A stretch of DNA of 64,000 nt from contig CCMH01000014.1 of assembly GCA_000751595.1 (NCBI GenBank), forward strand, positions 109,970-173,969, in the 5' to 3' direction. Position numbers and translations under genes: made by a program. Position 1 is the first letter of the stretch. Each line of letters begins with the position of its first letter. The notes beneath the pieces were generated by a model. The model was not told the DNA's origin, ran no database searches, and saw only the letters and a program-made list of their open reading frames with translations. Below are positions 17,808 through 26,601 of this stretch, piece by piece. Source of the stretch: Weeksella massiliensis. Lineage in GTDB: Bacteria; Bacteroidota; Bacteroidia; Flavobacteriales; Weeksellaceae.

Positions 17808-17945
17808 ATTTTCATTTTTTTGTGTGCCTAAAACTAAAACTAATTTATGATTTTCTGAAATTGGAAAGGAAAATATTTATCAATTTCATAATTATTTGTA
17901 GAAATTTTGTTTAATTTGGGACAATTAAACGACAAAAATAGAGAG

Positions 17946-19481
17946 ATGAGTTTATTAAACGAATTGAAAAACTTAGGTTTAGAAACAGAAAACTTAGGGG
18001 GTTCTACAGGTCAACAATGGTTGGCAAATGGCGAGTTTATTTCTTCTTTTTCTCCAGTAGATGGAAAAGAAATAGGAAAAGTAAAAAGCACAACGCGCGA
18101 AGATTATGATCAGGTTATTGAGAAAGCCCAAGAAGCTTTCAAATCTTGGCGATTAGTTCCTGCACCCAAAAGAGGTGAAATTGTTCGCTTATTAGGAGAA
18201 AAATTACGCGAACTAAAACCAGAATTAGGAAAATTAGTTTCGTACGAAATGGGTAAATCCTACCAAGAAGGAATGGGTGAGGTACAAGAAATGATTGATA
18301 TATGCGATTTTGCAGTAGGATTATCTCGTCAATTATACGGTTCTACTATTCACTCAGAAAGACCTGGTCATCGTATGTACGATCAGTATCATCCGTATGG
18401 TGTTTTAGGAGTAATTACAGCTTTTAATTTCCCGGTAGCAGTATGGTCTTGGAACACTTGTATCGCACTAGTTTGTGGAGATGTAGTGGTTTGGAAAGCG
18501 AGTGAAAAAACTCCTTTATGCGCTGTTGCTTGTCAGAAAATTTTAGCAGATATTTTACAAGAACAAGGGTATGGAGAAGGAATTTCTTCAATTGTTACCG
18601 GTGATCGTGAAGTAGGCGAGTGGTTAGCAAAAGATGAAAGAGTTCCGTTGATTTCTGCAACAGGTTCTACACGTATGGGAAGAGAAGTTGCGGTAACCGT
18701 TGCGCAACGTTTAGGGAAATCTTTGTTAGAACTGGGTGGAAATAATGCCATTATCGTTACACCAAATGCTGATATTAAAATGACTGTTATCGGAGCGGTT
18801 TTCGGTGCAGTTGGTACTGCAGGTCAACGTTGTACATCTACAAGAAGATTGATTGTGCACGAGAGTATTTATGATCAAGTGAAAAAAGCTTTGGTAGATG
18901 CATATCAGCAATTGAAAATTGGAGATCCTTTGGATACTGCCAATCATGTGGGCCCATTGATCGATCAAGATGCAGTGAAAATGTATCTTTCTGCTTTGGA
19001 TAAAATCAAACAAGAAGGTGGAACATTAGTTGTCGAAGGAAAAGTTTTAGAAGGTGAAGGCTACGAGAGTGGATGTTATGTACAACCGGTTATTGCCGAA
19101 GTAGAAAACCATTACGAAATTGTTCAACACGAAACATTTGCGCCAATTTTATATCTAATTAAATATTCAGGTGAAGTACAAGAAGCGATTGATATTCAGA
19201 ATGATGTGAAGCAAGGGCTTTCATCAGCAATCATGACGAGCAACTTGAGAGAGGCAGAATTGTTCTTGAGCGCAACCGGATCAGATTGCGGAATTGCAAA
19301 TGTAAATATCGGAACATCGGGTGCCGAAATCGGTGGTGCTTTTGGTGGTGAAAAAGAAACTGGAGGCGGAAGAGAATCTGGTTCTGATGCTTGGAAATTC
19401 TATATGCGACGCCAAACAAATACCATCAATTATACAACCGAATTACCTTTGGCACAAGGAATTAAATTCGATTTGAAATAA
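17946..19481 (+). CDS. Aldehyde dehydrogenase family 7 (L-2-aminoadipate-6-semialdehyde dehydrogenase)
   Basis: NAD(P)-dependent oxidation of 2-aminoadipate semialdehyde (in equilibrium with piperideine-6-carboxylate) to 2-aminoadipate. The 511-residue protein matches antiquitin-type ALDH7: FNFPVAVWSWN, LELGGNNAI with Glu262, and GQRCTSTRR with catalytic Cys296; GGEKETGGGRESGSDAW near the C-terminus is typical. The frame extends to a TTG at 17907, but ATG at 17946 (MSLLNELKNLGL) matches family starts. The lysine 6-transaminase follows after 31 nt and makes its substrate. Confidence 0.93.
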   Translation: MSLLNELKNLGLETENLGGSTGQQWLANGEFISSFSPVDGKEIGKVKSTTREDYDQVIEKAQEAFKSWRLVPAPKRGEIVRLLGEKLRELKPELGKLVSYEMGKSYQEGMGEVQEMIDICDFAVGLSRQLYGSTIHSERPGHRMYDQYHPYGVLGVITAFNFPVAVWSWNTCIALVCGDVVVWKASEKTPLCAVACQKILADILQEQGYGEGISSIVTGDREVGEWLAKDERVPLISATGSTRMGREVAVTVAQRLGKSLLELGGNNAIIVTPNADIKMTVIGAVFGAVGTAGQRCTSTRRLIVHESIYDQVKKALVDAYQQLKIGDPLDTANHVGPLIDQDAVKMYLSALDKIKQEGGTLVVEGKVLEGEGYESGCYVQPVIAEVENHYEIVQHETFAPILYLIKYSGEVQEAIDIQNDVKQGLSSAIMTSNLREAELFLSATGSDCGIANVNIGTSGAEIGGAFGGEKETGGGRESGSDAWKFYMRRQTNTINYTTELPLAQGIKFDLK

Positions 19482-19512
19482 TCAAAACACATCAAAAACA
19501 CACAAAAAAATA

Positions 19513-20814
19513 ATGAAAACACTTAACGTAACAAAAACCGTTCACCAACGTTTGGGCGAGCATATCTTGGCCGATGGTTATAATTTGGTGATGGATGTTG
19601 AGAAATCTCACGGCTCTTATTTGGTTGATAAAAACGGAAAAGAATACCTCGATTTCTTTAGTATGTTTGCTTCTTCAACTATCGGATACAACCATCCGCA
19701 TTTGGTGAAAAATGAAGTTTTTTTAGGTAGAATGGCGGTGAATAAATTAGCCGTTTCTGATATTTATACCGAAGAATTTGCAGATTTTGTTGATACTTTT
19801 GCACGCGTTGCGATGCCAGAAGAACTGCAATATAGCTTCTTTATTTCGGGTGGAACATTGGCGGTAGAAAATGCTCTAAAAGCTGCTTTCGATTGGCGAA
19901 CTCGACTCAATTTTACCAAAGGAATCGAGGAAGAAGCCGATCAGGTAATTCATTTCAAGCAAGCTTTTCACGGGCGTTCGGGTTACACACTTTCGTTGAC
20001 CAATACCAATGATCCGCGGAAGTACGAATATTTCCCGAAATTTAATTGGCCAAGAATAGACAATCCGAAAATGTTTTTCCCGGTTTCGGATGAAAATACA
20101 CAACAAACAATAGAAGCAGAGAAAAAAGCAGTTGCTCAGATCCATGAAGCTTTGAAAAATAATCCGAATCGTGTTGCTTGTATCATTATCGAAACGATTC
20201 AGGGTGAAGGTGGTGATAATTATTTCCGACCAGAATTTTTACAAGAATTGCGAGCAATTTGTGATGAGAATGAAATTCTTTTGATTTTGGATGAAGTGCA
20301 AACCGGAATCGGAATGACGGGTAAAATGTGGGCTTATCAACATTATGGAATCATTCCGGATATTATTTCGTTTGGTAAAAAAGCACAAGTTTGTGGAATT
20401 TTAGCCAACAAAGAAAAATTAGATCAAATTCCGAACAACGTATTCAAAGAATCGAGCCGAATCAATTCTACTTTCGGTGGGAATTTTATTGATATGATCC
20501 GATTCAAATTAATTCTCGAAGTCATCGAAAAAGAAAATTTGGTTGAGAATGCTCGTGTTCAAGGAGATTATTTGCTACAAAAATTACATGAATTGCAAGC
20601 GCAAAATCCTACTATAAAAAACATCAGAGGAAAAGGATTGTTCATTGCTTTTGATTTAGAAAATGGGCAATTACGCGATGAGTTTATTCGTCATTGTTTC
20701 GAGCATCAATTAATTGTTTTGGCTTGTGGCGAGAAGTCGGTACGTTTCCGTCCGCATCTTACTGTAACCAAAGAACAAATCGATCAAGCAATTCAGATAA
20801 TGAAAGCTTTGTAA
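19513..20814 (+). CDS. lat: L-lysine 6-transaminase
   Basis: PLP-dependent class III aminotransferase moving the epsilon-amino group of lysine to 2-oxoglutarate. The 433 residues match the LAT subgroup: DFFSMFASSTIGYNHP, FISGGTLAVENALKAAFDW, HGRSGYTLSLTNT, ETIQGEGGDNYFRPEF, LILDEVQTG with the PLP-pyridine Asp, and SFGKKAQVCG with the Schiff-base Lys at 289 (or adjacent 290). Adjacent ALDH7 and the divergent gcdH complete a lysine degradation locus. A strong bidirectional terminator follows. Confidence 0.94.
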   Translation: MKTLNVTKTVHQRLGEHILADGYNLVMDVEKSHGSYLVDKNGKEYLDFFSMFASSTIGYNHPHLVKNEVFLGRMAVNKLAVSDIYTEEFADFVDTFARVAMPEELQYSFFISGGTLAVENALKAAFDWRTRLNFTKGIEEEADQVIHFKQAFHGRSGYTLSLTNTNDPRKYEYFPKFNWPRIDNPKMFFPVSDENTQQTIEAEKKAVAQIHEALKNNPNRVACIIIETIQGEGGDNYFRPEFLQELRAICDENEILLILDEVQTGIGMTGKMWAYQHYGIIPDIISFGKKAQVCGILANKEKLDQIPNNVFKESSRINSTFGGNFIDMIRFKLILEVIEKENLVENARVQGDYLLQKLHELQAQNPTIKNIRGKGLFIAFDLENGQLRDEFIRHCFEHQLIVLACGEKSVRFRPHLTVTKEQIDQAIQIMKAL

Positions 20815-20851
20815 AAAGAAAGGTAGAAAAACACCTTAAAAATACATGATA

Positions 20852-20887
20852 AAAAAAGGTCTTCCGAATTTTCGGAAGACCTTTTTT
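20852..20887. terminator. Strong bidirectional terminator between lat and dpp7
   Basis: A 17-bp perfect stem: AAAAAAGGTCTTCCGAA at 20852-20868 with its reverse complement at 20871-20887, loop 2 nt. A/T tracts on both sides make it work in either direction, as expected between convergent genes. Confidence 0.93.
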
Positions 20888-20905
20888 AGTGTCGTAAAAT
20901 CGAGA

Positions 20906-23071
20906 TTATTCTACGATGGTTAATTCATCTATAATGTTGGTAGCCCCAGCATATTTGTCAACAATCCAAAGAACGTAACGGATATCTACAGAAATCGTAC
21001 GTTGTAATTTCGGATCGAAAATAACATCTCCAGCCATCGCTTCGATGTTTCCATCAAAAGCAATTCCGATCAATTCTCCATTCCCATTCAAGACAGGCGA
21101 ACCAGAATTTCCTCCGGTAATATCGTTGTTCGATAAGAAGTTAATTGGCATATAACCAGCTTTGTCAGCGTAACGACCAAAATCTTTTTCTTTTGCAAGA
21201 TCTAATAAACGTTGTGGATTTTCGAATTCCTCATCACCAACTTTATTTTTTGCAACCAAACCATCCATCGTTGTATAATAGTTTGCTGGCGCATCTGGCT
21301 GACGATTTGGATTGGTACTTCTTGGTAATGGTTGAATAGAACCATAGGTTAAGCGCAAAGTACTATTAGCATCTGGATAAAGGATATGCGCAATTTTCGA
21401 TTCGCGTAAACCTTCTACTAAAAGACGGAAATTCTTTTCGTAAGAATCGTTTAATGCTTTTTGTTGATCGGTTTGTTGATTGTACTTTTCTATCAAAGAA
21501 GAAGAAAGTTTAAACAACTCATCGTTTTGCAATAAAGCAACATCTGGACTATTTAGGAAGTTTTCGACTTGTTTTTTATCAGCAAAGAAACTTTTAGCAA
21601 AAGCAGCGTTTACCCATTGTGTAAAGTTGTTGTTATTGCTTGCAGCCAAAGAACTTACGTACGGCGCAATTCCGGCTTGTTTGGCTTTGGTAGCATATAA
21701 ATTAAGTTGAGCAGCTAAAACATCTTTCTCAAGTGGCAAGTACATTTTATCGTAAGTTGCATCTAACAACGCCTGAATTTGTGGGCGCATTTCTGTTCTT
21801 TTTGCTTCATTGGCTTCTGCATAGTTTGCCAATGCATTACCGATTCTATATGGTGCCATAGCAAAAGCACTACTTCTCAACATTCCCATTAAGTAGTTAT
21901 CGTGCAATGCTTGCAAATTGGTTGCAGCATAATATGCATTTAGGTTTTTTATAACCTCACCGTATTTCGCTTTGTTTTGTTTTTTATTTGCCCATTTGTT
22001 GAACTTTTCTTCCGATTTGGTTTTGGTTTCAACCGTTCCGTGCAATTTCAAAGCTTCGATCATTCCTTGACGGTTTTTCCAATAATTGGCAACTCCGGCA
22101 TATTTAGATGCATAGTTAATTTTTACTTCTTGGTTCTGATCCATGTATTTTTTCATCTGATCCATTCCAACTTTAGAAGCTTCTACCCAAGCAGGATAAG
22201 CAAAGTTGATGTTCTGCGCTACACCTTGTGCGGGCATCCAACGATTGGTACGACCAGGATAACCTAAAATCATTGCAAAATCTCCTTTCTCGAAACCTTT
22301 CAACGAAACCGGTAAATGGTATTTTGGTTTCATTGGGATATTTTCTTTCGAGTAAGGCGCAGGATTTCCATTGCCATCTGTATATACACGGAAAATAGCA
22401 AAGTCTCCTGTATGGCGTGGCCATTCCCAGTTATCAGTATCTCCACCATATTTACCAATTGCGTTGGGTGGTGTTCCTACTAAACGAACGTCTTCATAAT
22501 CTTGATACACAAAGTAATAGTACTCATTTCCTTGAAAAAAAGAACGAACAGAAACAATGTATTTTCCACCTTCGTTATTCTCTTGTTCGATTTTTGCAAT
22601 CTCTTGATTGATGATTTTCTCACGATCAGTTTCCGACATATTATCGTTTACTTTGCTCAGAATTCTTTTCGAAACATCATCCATACGAACAAAGAAACGT
22701 ACTTTTAGGTTGTCTGGTTTCAGCTCTTCGCTTTTGTTTTTTGCCCAAAATCCGTTGGTCAAATAATCATGCTCAGGAGTAGATAATTGTGCAATATTTC
22801 CATAACCACAATGGTGATTGGTGAGAACCAAACCTTGGTTAGAAATAATTTCTGCCGTACATCCACCGCCAAACTGAACAATCGCATCCTTCAAGCTATT
22901 GTTGTTGACACTGTAAATTTCTTCGGGCGTCAATTGCAAACCCATTTTTTGCATATCGCGACCATTCAGACGCTCGATATGCATCAAAAACCACATTCCT
23001 TCATCGGCCTTTACTTTGGCAAACGGAAGTACCAAAAGCACCGTGAGTGCGGCAAATAAAAACTTTCTCAT
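20906..23071 (-). CDS. dpp7: S46 family dipeptidyl-peptidase, DPP7 type
   Basis: Exported serine dipeptidyl-peptidase releasing dipeptides from oligopeptides in the periplasm. The 721 residues include a signal peptide (cleavage after KVKA, about residue 22). The chymotrypsin-like triad is visible: His86/87 in TNHHCGYGN, Asp223 in WPRHTGDF, and Ser656 in GGNSGSP. Eighteen residues after Ser656 comes Gly674 (FDGN). At this S1 position DPP7 enzymes have Gly and DPP11 has Arg, so hydrophobic P1 specificity is predicted rather than acidic. Monocistronic, with a terminator downstream. It fits a protein-degrading lifestyle. Confidence 0.94.
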   Translation of the reverse strand: MRKFLFAALTVLLVLPFAKVKADEGMWFLMHIERLNGRDMQKMGLQLTPEEIYSVNNNSLKDAIVQFGGGCTAEIISNQGLVLTNHHCGYGNIAQLSTPEHDYLTNGFWAKNKSEELKPDNLKVRFFVRMDDVSKRILSKVNDNMSETDREKIINQEIAKIEQENNEGGKYIVSVRSFFQGNEYYYFVYQDYEDVRLVGTPPNAIGKYGGDTDNWEWPRHTGDFAIFRVYTDGNGNPAPYSKENIPMKPKYHLPVSLKGFEKGDFAMILGYPGRTNRWMPAQGVAQNINFAYPAWVEASKVGMDQMKKYMDQNQEVKINYASKYAGVANYWKNRQGMIEALKLHGTVETKTKSEEKFNKWANKKQNKAKYGEVIKNLNAYYAATNLQALHDNYLMGMLRSSAFAMAPYRIGNALANYAEANEAKRTEMRPQIQALLDATYDKMYLPLEKDVLAAQLNLYATKAKQAGIAPYVSSLAASNNNNFTQWVNAAFAKSFFADKKQVENFLNSPDVALLQNDELFKLSSSLIEKYNQQTDQQKALNDSYEKNFRLLVEGLRESKIAHILYPDANSTLRLTYGSIQPLPRSTNPNRQPDAPANYYTTMDGLVAKNKVGDEEFENPQRLLDLAKEKDFGRYADKAGYMPINFLSNNDITGGNSGSPVLNGNGELIGIAFDGNIEAMAGDVIFDPKLQRTISVDIRYVLWIVDKYAGATNIIDELTIVE

Positions 23072-23372
23072 TTTTTTATTAATTTTAATATACTATATCT
23101 TGGCTAAAATAAGCTATTCTGTAGAAAACTTCCTTTTTTTTAATAGGAAATTGATTCTAAGAAGCAATTCTTTATCTTTCGTTTACACAAACTTCTGAAA
23201 GAAACTAAATTTATTTATTTTAAAATTGTACTAAAACGAAAAATTAAAGTTTTTAGTTTAGAATACTCTTAGAGTTTAAAGACAATCCTAAATCTGTTTC
23301 CAATATGAAACTTTAAAGCAGTAAGTTTTAAATTTACATTCCTGAAGATGAGTTTCATAGAAAAACCTGTGC
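23072..23372. other. AT-rich intergenic region between dpp7 and the LuxR-type regulator
   Basis: About 300 nt without a credible ORF. It must hold the dpp7 promoter and the 3' end of the regulator transcript. A loose palindrome AATACTCTTAGAG at 23262-23274 resembles half of the perfect palindrome at 24181-24206, but imperfectly. No clear TANNTTTG element was found for dpp7. Confidence 0.4.
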
Positions 23373-24086
23373 CTATTTGCCTACTAAATCAAACGCAAGA
23401 GCAAATCGCAACAATTCGGCAAAGGATTTTACCTCTAATTTTCGGATGATGTTTTTTCGGTGGGTTGCAACAGTTTCTTTTGAAATAAAGAGCTGATCTG
23501 CAATTTCGATGGATGATTTTCCGATGCTAAGCAAAGTTAAAATTTCTTTTTCGCGTTTGGTCAGTAAGGCAAATTTCTTGTAGTTACGTGTGATATATTC
23601 ATTTTCATCTAGCACCCGTTTTACCTTTTCCATCAGGGCTCCAACACCATCAATCGGTGTGGAAAGCATAATCAATCGTTGTTGGTCGGCATCATTCTTT
23701 TCTAATAATTTACAAACGGTGTAAAACCATCTGTGTTTATCGGCTTTGTAAAGTTTTACACGCTGAAAAAAGTTGAGTTGTGTAGCATGATTTCCTTCAT
23801 TACAATAACGAATAACTTTCGGGTAAATATCTTCTAAATCTTCCTGAATAAAAAACTGTTCATAATATTGCGCTCGCAAAGCGTTAAGCTCTTCTAGTTC
23901 TACTCCCAAACGATTACATCCCCAGGCATTCATGTAAACTATTTGTTGCGGAACACCTTCACTTAAACTATGAACCATGATAGAAGCAGGAATAACTTCT
24001 GAAATATCGGCTATTTCAAAAGAATCCTTTGACAGATTTCGTTCAATCTGAAAAAGCTTTTGCTCTATGTCTTCGTATTCTTTCAT
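23373..24086 (-). CDS. PAS-like/LuxR-type transcriptional regulator
   Basis: A 237-residue regulator. The last ~65 residues form a LuxR/GerE helix-turn-helix: LTKREKEILTLLSIGKSSIEIADQLFISKETVATHRKNIIRKL. The first ~150 residues look like a PAS sensor (VYMNAWGCNRLGVELEELNAL; FFIQEDLEDIYPKV; RWFYTVCKLLE). There is no receiver domain, so it probably responds to a ligand or redox cue rather than phosphorylation. It is divergent from an array of exported proteins, and a perfect palindrome with both -33 elements lies between, making it the best candidate for their regulator. Confidence 0.88.
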   Translation of the reverse strand: MKEYEDIEQKLFQIERNLSKDSFEIADISEVIPASIMVHSLSEGVPQQIVYMNAWGCNRLGVELEELNALRAQYYEQFFIQEDLEDIYPKVIRYCNEGNHATQLNFFQRVKLYKADKHRWFYTVCKLLEKNDADQQRLIMLSTPIDGVGALMEKVKRVLDENEYITRNYKKFALLTKREKEILTLLSIGKSSIEIADQLFISKETVATHRKNIIRKLEVKSFAELLRFALAFDLVGK

Positions 24087-24158
24087 GTTGCAAACAACTC
24101 ATAAACATTTTTTAAATAAAAGAAGCCTAAATATCCTGATTCTTAGAATTATTTATAT

Positions 24159-24185
24159 CAAATATACTTAATTTTTTGTTAACAA
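24159..24185 (-). promoter_or_regulatory. Promoter of the LuxR-type regulator
   Basis: Minus strand TTG (complement of 24183-24185), 16-nt spacer, TATATTTG (complement of 24159-24166). The -7 element is exact; the spacer is one below the usual range. The TTG belongs to the left arm of the palindrome at 24181-24206, so the regulator may control itself. Confidence 0.6.
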
Positions 24186-24206
24186 TACCCTCTAGAGGGT
24201 ATTGTT
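24181..24206. promoter_or_regulatory. Perfect 26-bp palindrome, candidate operator in the divergent promoter region
   Basis: AACAATACCCTCT followed at once by its exact reverse complement, with no spacer. It sits midway between two divergent genes, and each arm contains the TTG -33 element of the promoter pointing away from it. It is not followed by a T tract and is outside any gene, so a protein-binding site is more likely than a terminator. Confidence 0.85.
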
Positions 24207-24232
24207 TCATGTAATTACCACAAATAACTTTG
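24202..24232 (+). promoter_or_regulatory. Promoter of the exported-protein array
   Basis: TTG at 24202-24204, 20-nt spacer, TAACTTTG at 24225-24232, an exact fit to the Bacteroidota consensus. The -33 TTG is part of the right arm of the palindrome. Transcription would begin near 24240, which supports the gene start at 24259. Confidence 0.75.
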
Positions 24233-24258
24233 ATTGATCAATGATAATCTATAAAAGC

Positions 24259-24702
24259 ATGAACACTATTACTAAAACAATAGCAGGCATTTTCGGGATG
24301 ATGATGTTGCTAACCGTACAAAACGTAAACGCACAAACCTATTACGGTTATGTAAGTGCAAAAGAGAAATCTGAAAATGTAGCTTCGGATAAAGTAAACC
24401 GATTGATTGTTTCCAATGTCTTCGAAGTCAAGTTTTGCAGAAGCAGTCAAGTATCTTTTTATAGTATAGATACTGGTGGTGGTACCACATCGGCAATACA
24501 AAATGCTTTTAAAGCAGAGTACGATTACGGTTATAAATTACGCGGTTACTACATTAACCAACATTATGCCGATGTACAATTTTTTAAATCGTATGACGAA
24601 GCCGAAATAGATCGTAAAAACACGATTGCAAAATACAAAAACGATGCTTACAATCCAGTGTATCATCAGGTGGTAGCTATTTCGTTAGACTGTTTTAAAT
24701 AA
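24259..24702 (+). CDS. Small exported protein, paralogue of the one at 27.8 kb
   Basis: Unrecognised 147-residue protein with a signal peptide (MNTITKTIAGIFGMMMLLTVQNVNAQ). The ATG at 24259 is preferred over 24241 because the promoter predicts a transcript start near 24240. Its second half matches the protein at 27755-28159: VSN-V/I-F, then F-x-x-Y-D-x-A-E-x2-R-K-x-I-A-x-Y and a final Cys. Two to three Cys could form disulfides after export. It is the first gene after the palindrome and is followed by a hairpin. Confidence 0.75.
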   Translation: MNTITKTIAGIFGMMMLLTVQNVNAQTYYGYVSAKEKSENVASDKVNRLIVSNVFEVKFCRSSQVSFYSIDTGGGTTSAIQNAFKAEYDYGYKLRGYYINQHYADVQFFKSYDEAEIDRKNTIAKYKNDAYNPVYHQVVAISLDCFK

Positions 24703-24708
24703 CAAAAC

Positions 24709-24742
24709 AACTTCCACAGAGCATAAAAACTCCGTGGAAGTT
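24709..24742 (+). terminator. Hairpin after the first array gene
   Basis: AACTTCCAC at 24709-24717 pairs with GTGGAAGTT at 24734-24742, with an inner GAG/CTC pairing and a short TTTT end. It would attenuate or end transcription between the first gene and the rest of the array. Confidence 0.65.
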
Positions 24743-24775
24743 TTAAAACAAATAAAAAACAATTAAATATTTAAG

Positions 24776-25285
24776 ATGATGAAAAGATTACTACTAATAT
24801 TATGTGTACTTGGTTTTGTAAACCTAAGCCAAGCACAAACTAAAGAGGAAGCTTTAGAATGGTTAAAAACAAACGCTTCCTTAGCTTTTGTACCACTAAT
24901 GCCAAAAGATCCTTCTTTTGTACCCCAAGGTTGGACAGAACGAGATTGGAGAGAAAATAACGATTGGCTTGGATCAAATATCTATATCATTGATCAAGAT
25001 AAAATTAAATTTAAAGGTTATTGGATTAATCTGTATTATAATGGAGGTGTTGTTCGATTTGATGAAATTTTATACGAAGAGGATTTAGATAAATTAGAAA
25101 AGAATTTTGCTTTAAATGACCGATTTGACTATAAAGGTTTTTTATATGTAATCAAGCTTTCTAATAATAGATCGGTTGAGTATTATGTTTCTCCTGAAAA
25201 AGAAGCCGATGTAAAGCGTGTTTTGAAAGCTATTATGCACATAGCAAAGCTTAGTGGTGCAAAAGAGAATAAACAGATTTTTTAA
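24776..25285 (+). CDS. Exported protein, TKEE-family paralogue 1
   Basis: Unrecognised 169-residue protein with a signal peptide ending LSQAQ; the mature protein begins TKEEALEWLK. It shares with the proteins at 25305, 26602 and 27318 this N-terminal block and a C-terminal K-A-hydrophobic-x-H/Y-hydrophobic block (RVLKAIMHIAKLSG). The signal-peptide DNA is nearly identical to that of the next gene, indicating recent duplication. The start context ATTTAAGATGATG resembles that of the gene at 25756. The role is unknown; periplasmic or surface location is inferred. Confidence 0.75.
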   Translation: MMKRLLLILCVLGFVNLSQAQTKEEALEWLKTNASLAFVPLMPKDPSFVPQGWTERDWRENNDWLGSNIYIIDQDKIKFKGYWINLYYNGGVVRFDEILYEEDLDKLEKNFALNDRFDYKGFLYVIKLSNNRSVEYYVSPEKEADVKRVLKAIMHIAKLSGAKENKQIF

Positions 25286-25304
25286 CAATTAAAAATTTAG
25301 GATT

Positions 25305-25736
25305 ATGAAACGGTTACTACTAATTATAATGGTCTTTGGTTTTGCAAACCTAAGCCAAGCACAAACCAAAGAAGAAACAATTGCGTGGATAAAAGAGAAG
25401 TTAGAAATGTATGGTGGTAAAGACAACACTGGTGACAGTTCTATAGACCATGACGTAAATGTCAGCCCTTGCAAAATTAGCTTTACGGAAAAATATTCGG
25501 ACGGAACCGAAGTGAAAAGAAATTTTAACCCAAGTCATGTAAAATCGTGGGAAGTTAGTAGTAATAAAAGATACTTAATCGCCGATGCAAAGATAATCCA
25601 AAGCTTTTATCCAACTAACAATAAAGATAATGTGGAAACCTTAAGTATTAAAAACGGCGAGCCTGATATTCATGAACGTATGATAAAAGCACTTTTGCAT
25701 TTAGCTACCTTTTGTGGTAAAAACGAAACATTTTAA
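25305..25736 (+). CDS. Exported protein, TKEE-family paralogue 2
   Basis: Unrecognised 143-residue protein: signal peptide MKRLLLIIMVFGFANLSQAQ, mature start TKEETIAWIKEKL, an internal Cys (NVSPCKISF), and the terminal block ERMIKALLHLATFCGK. It is 19 nt behind paralogue 1 and is the clearest representative of this family. Such proteins seem common in Flavobacteriia, but I know of no assigned function. Confidence 0.78.
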   Translation: MKRLLLIIMVFGFANLSQAQTKEETIAWIKEKLEMYGGKDNTGDSSIDHDVNVSPCKISFTEKYSDGTEVKRNFNPSHVKSWEVSSNKRYLIADAKIIQSFYPTNNKDNVETLSIKNGEPDIHERMIKALLHLATFCGKNETF

Positions 25737-25755
25737 CTATTAACTATTTAAGATA

Positions 25756-26571
25756 ATGAAAACAATACTATTAGCACTTTTTGCCTTGATGGTTTCGGGC
25801 GGGGTGTGGGGGCAGGAGAAAGAATTCAAGGTAGGAGATATTGTTAGATCTATTGCAGATATGGAACATTCAGCTACAAATATAGAGTCTAATGAAATAC
25901 TCGATAAAAATAATTTGACTGTAAATTATCTAGAATCAGAAATTCAGTTTAAAATAACAAAAATAGATAAAGTAAATGGAGAATATTGGTTAAAAGTATA
26001 TCCTAGTTATGTAAAACTAAAATGCAGGAAAAAAGATAATTGTGAAGAAGTTAATAAAAAAGACAGAAGTTTATATTACAATGACAAAGTTTTTAAAGTC
26101 ACAGAAGAAGAGTTTTTAGCAAAAACGGAATTTTACGAGCCTATTGACCGTTTTTCAATCGGTATTTTGAATCTTCCTTTTAAATTTAGGATTCAAGAAG
26201 AAAGAAGCTTTGAAACAACTTTTAACATAAATTCTCTATTAAATTATAGAATTTGGCAGTTTTATAATACGGGGTTTTATCTTCAGGCTGGTGCTGGATT
26301 TGGCAGTGTAAAACTAAACAATAATAATTCTATTGGAATTAATGATAAAGCAGAAATAGATGCTGTTGCCTTGTCATTTTTAGGAGGAGCTATGTTACAA
26401 TACAAACGGGTGCAAGCTGGGGTATATGTTGGTTGGGATCACATAAATAACCAGAAAAATTATCAATGGCAATATAACGGAAAGCCTTGGGTAGGCTTTG
26501 GTATAGGTTATGAGCTATTCAAAATAGATTTAGGAGGAGAGAGTAAACAAAATAAGAATCAAAAAAACTAA
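25756..26571 (+). CDS. Exported protein with predicted beta-rich C-terminal domain
   Basis: Unrecognised 271-residue protein with a signal peptide (MKTILLALFALMVSGGVWGQ). Residues 22-120 are polar with KVGDIVRSI and a KCRKKDNC Cys pair. From about residue 130 the sequence alternates aromatic and polar residues (GFYLQAGAGFGSV, VQAGVYVGWDHI, PWVGFGIGYELF), as in small outer-membrane beta barrels. It starts 19 nt after paralogue 2. It could be an outer-membrane anchor for the neighbouring exported proteins, but that is inference. Confidence 0.7.
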   Translation: MKTILLALFALMVSGGVWGQEKEFKVGDIVRSIADMEHSATNIESNEILDKNNLTVNYLESEIQFKITKIDKVNGEYWLKVYPSYVKLKCRKKDNCEEVNKKDRSLYYNDKVFKVTEEEFLAKTEFYEPIDRFSIGILNLPFKFRIQEERSFETTFNINSLLNYRIWQFYNTGFYLQAGAGFGSVKLNNNNSIGINDKAEIDAVALSFLGGAMLQYKRVQAGVYVGWDHINNQKNYQWQYNGKPWVGFGIGYELFKIDLGGESKQNKNQKN

Positions 26572-26601
26572 TCGAACAAATTTTAAAAACAAAGTAAAAA
26601 T

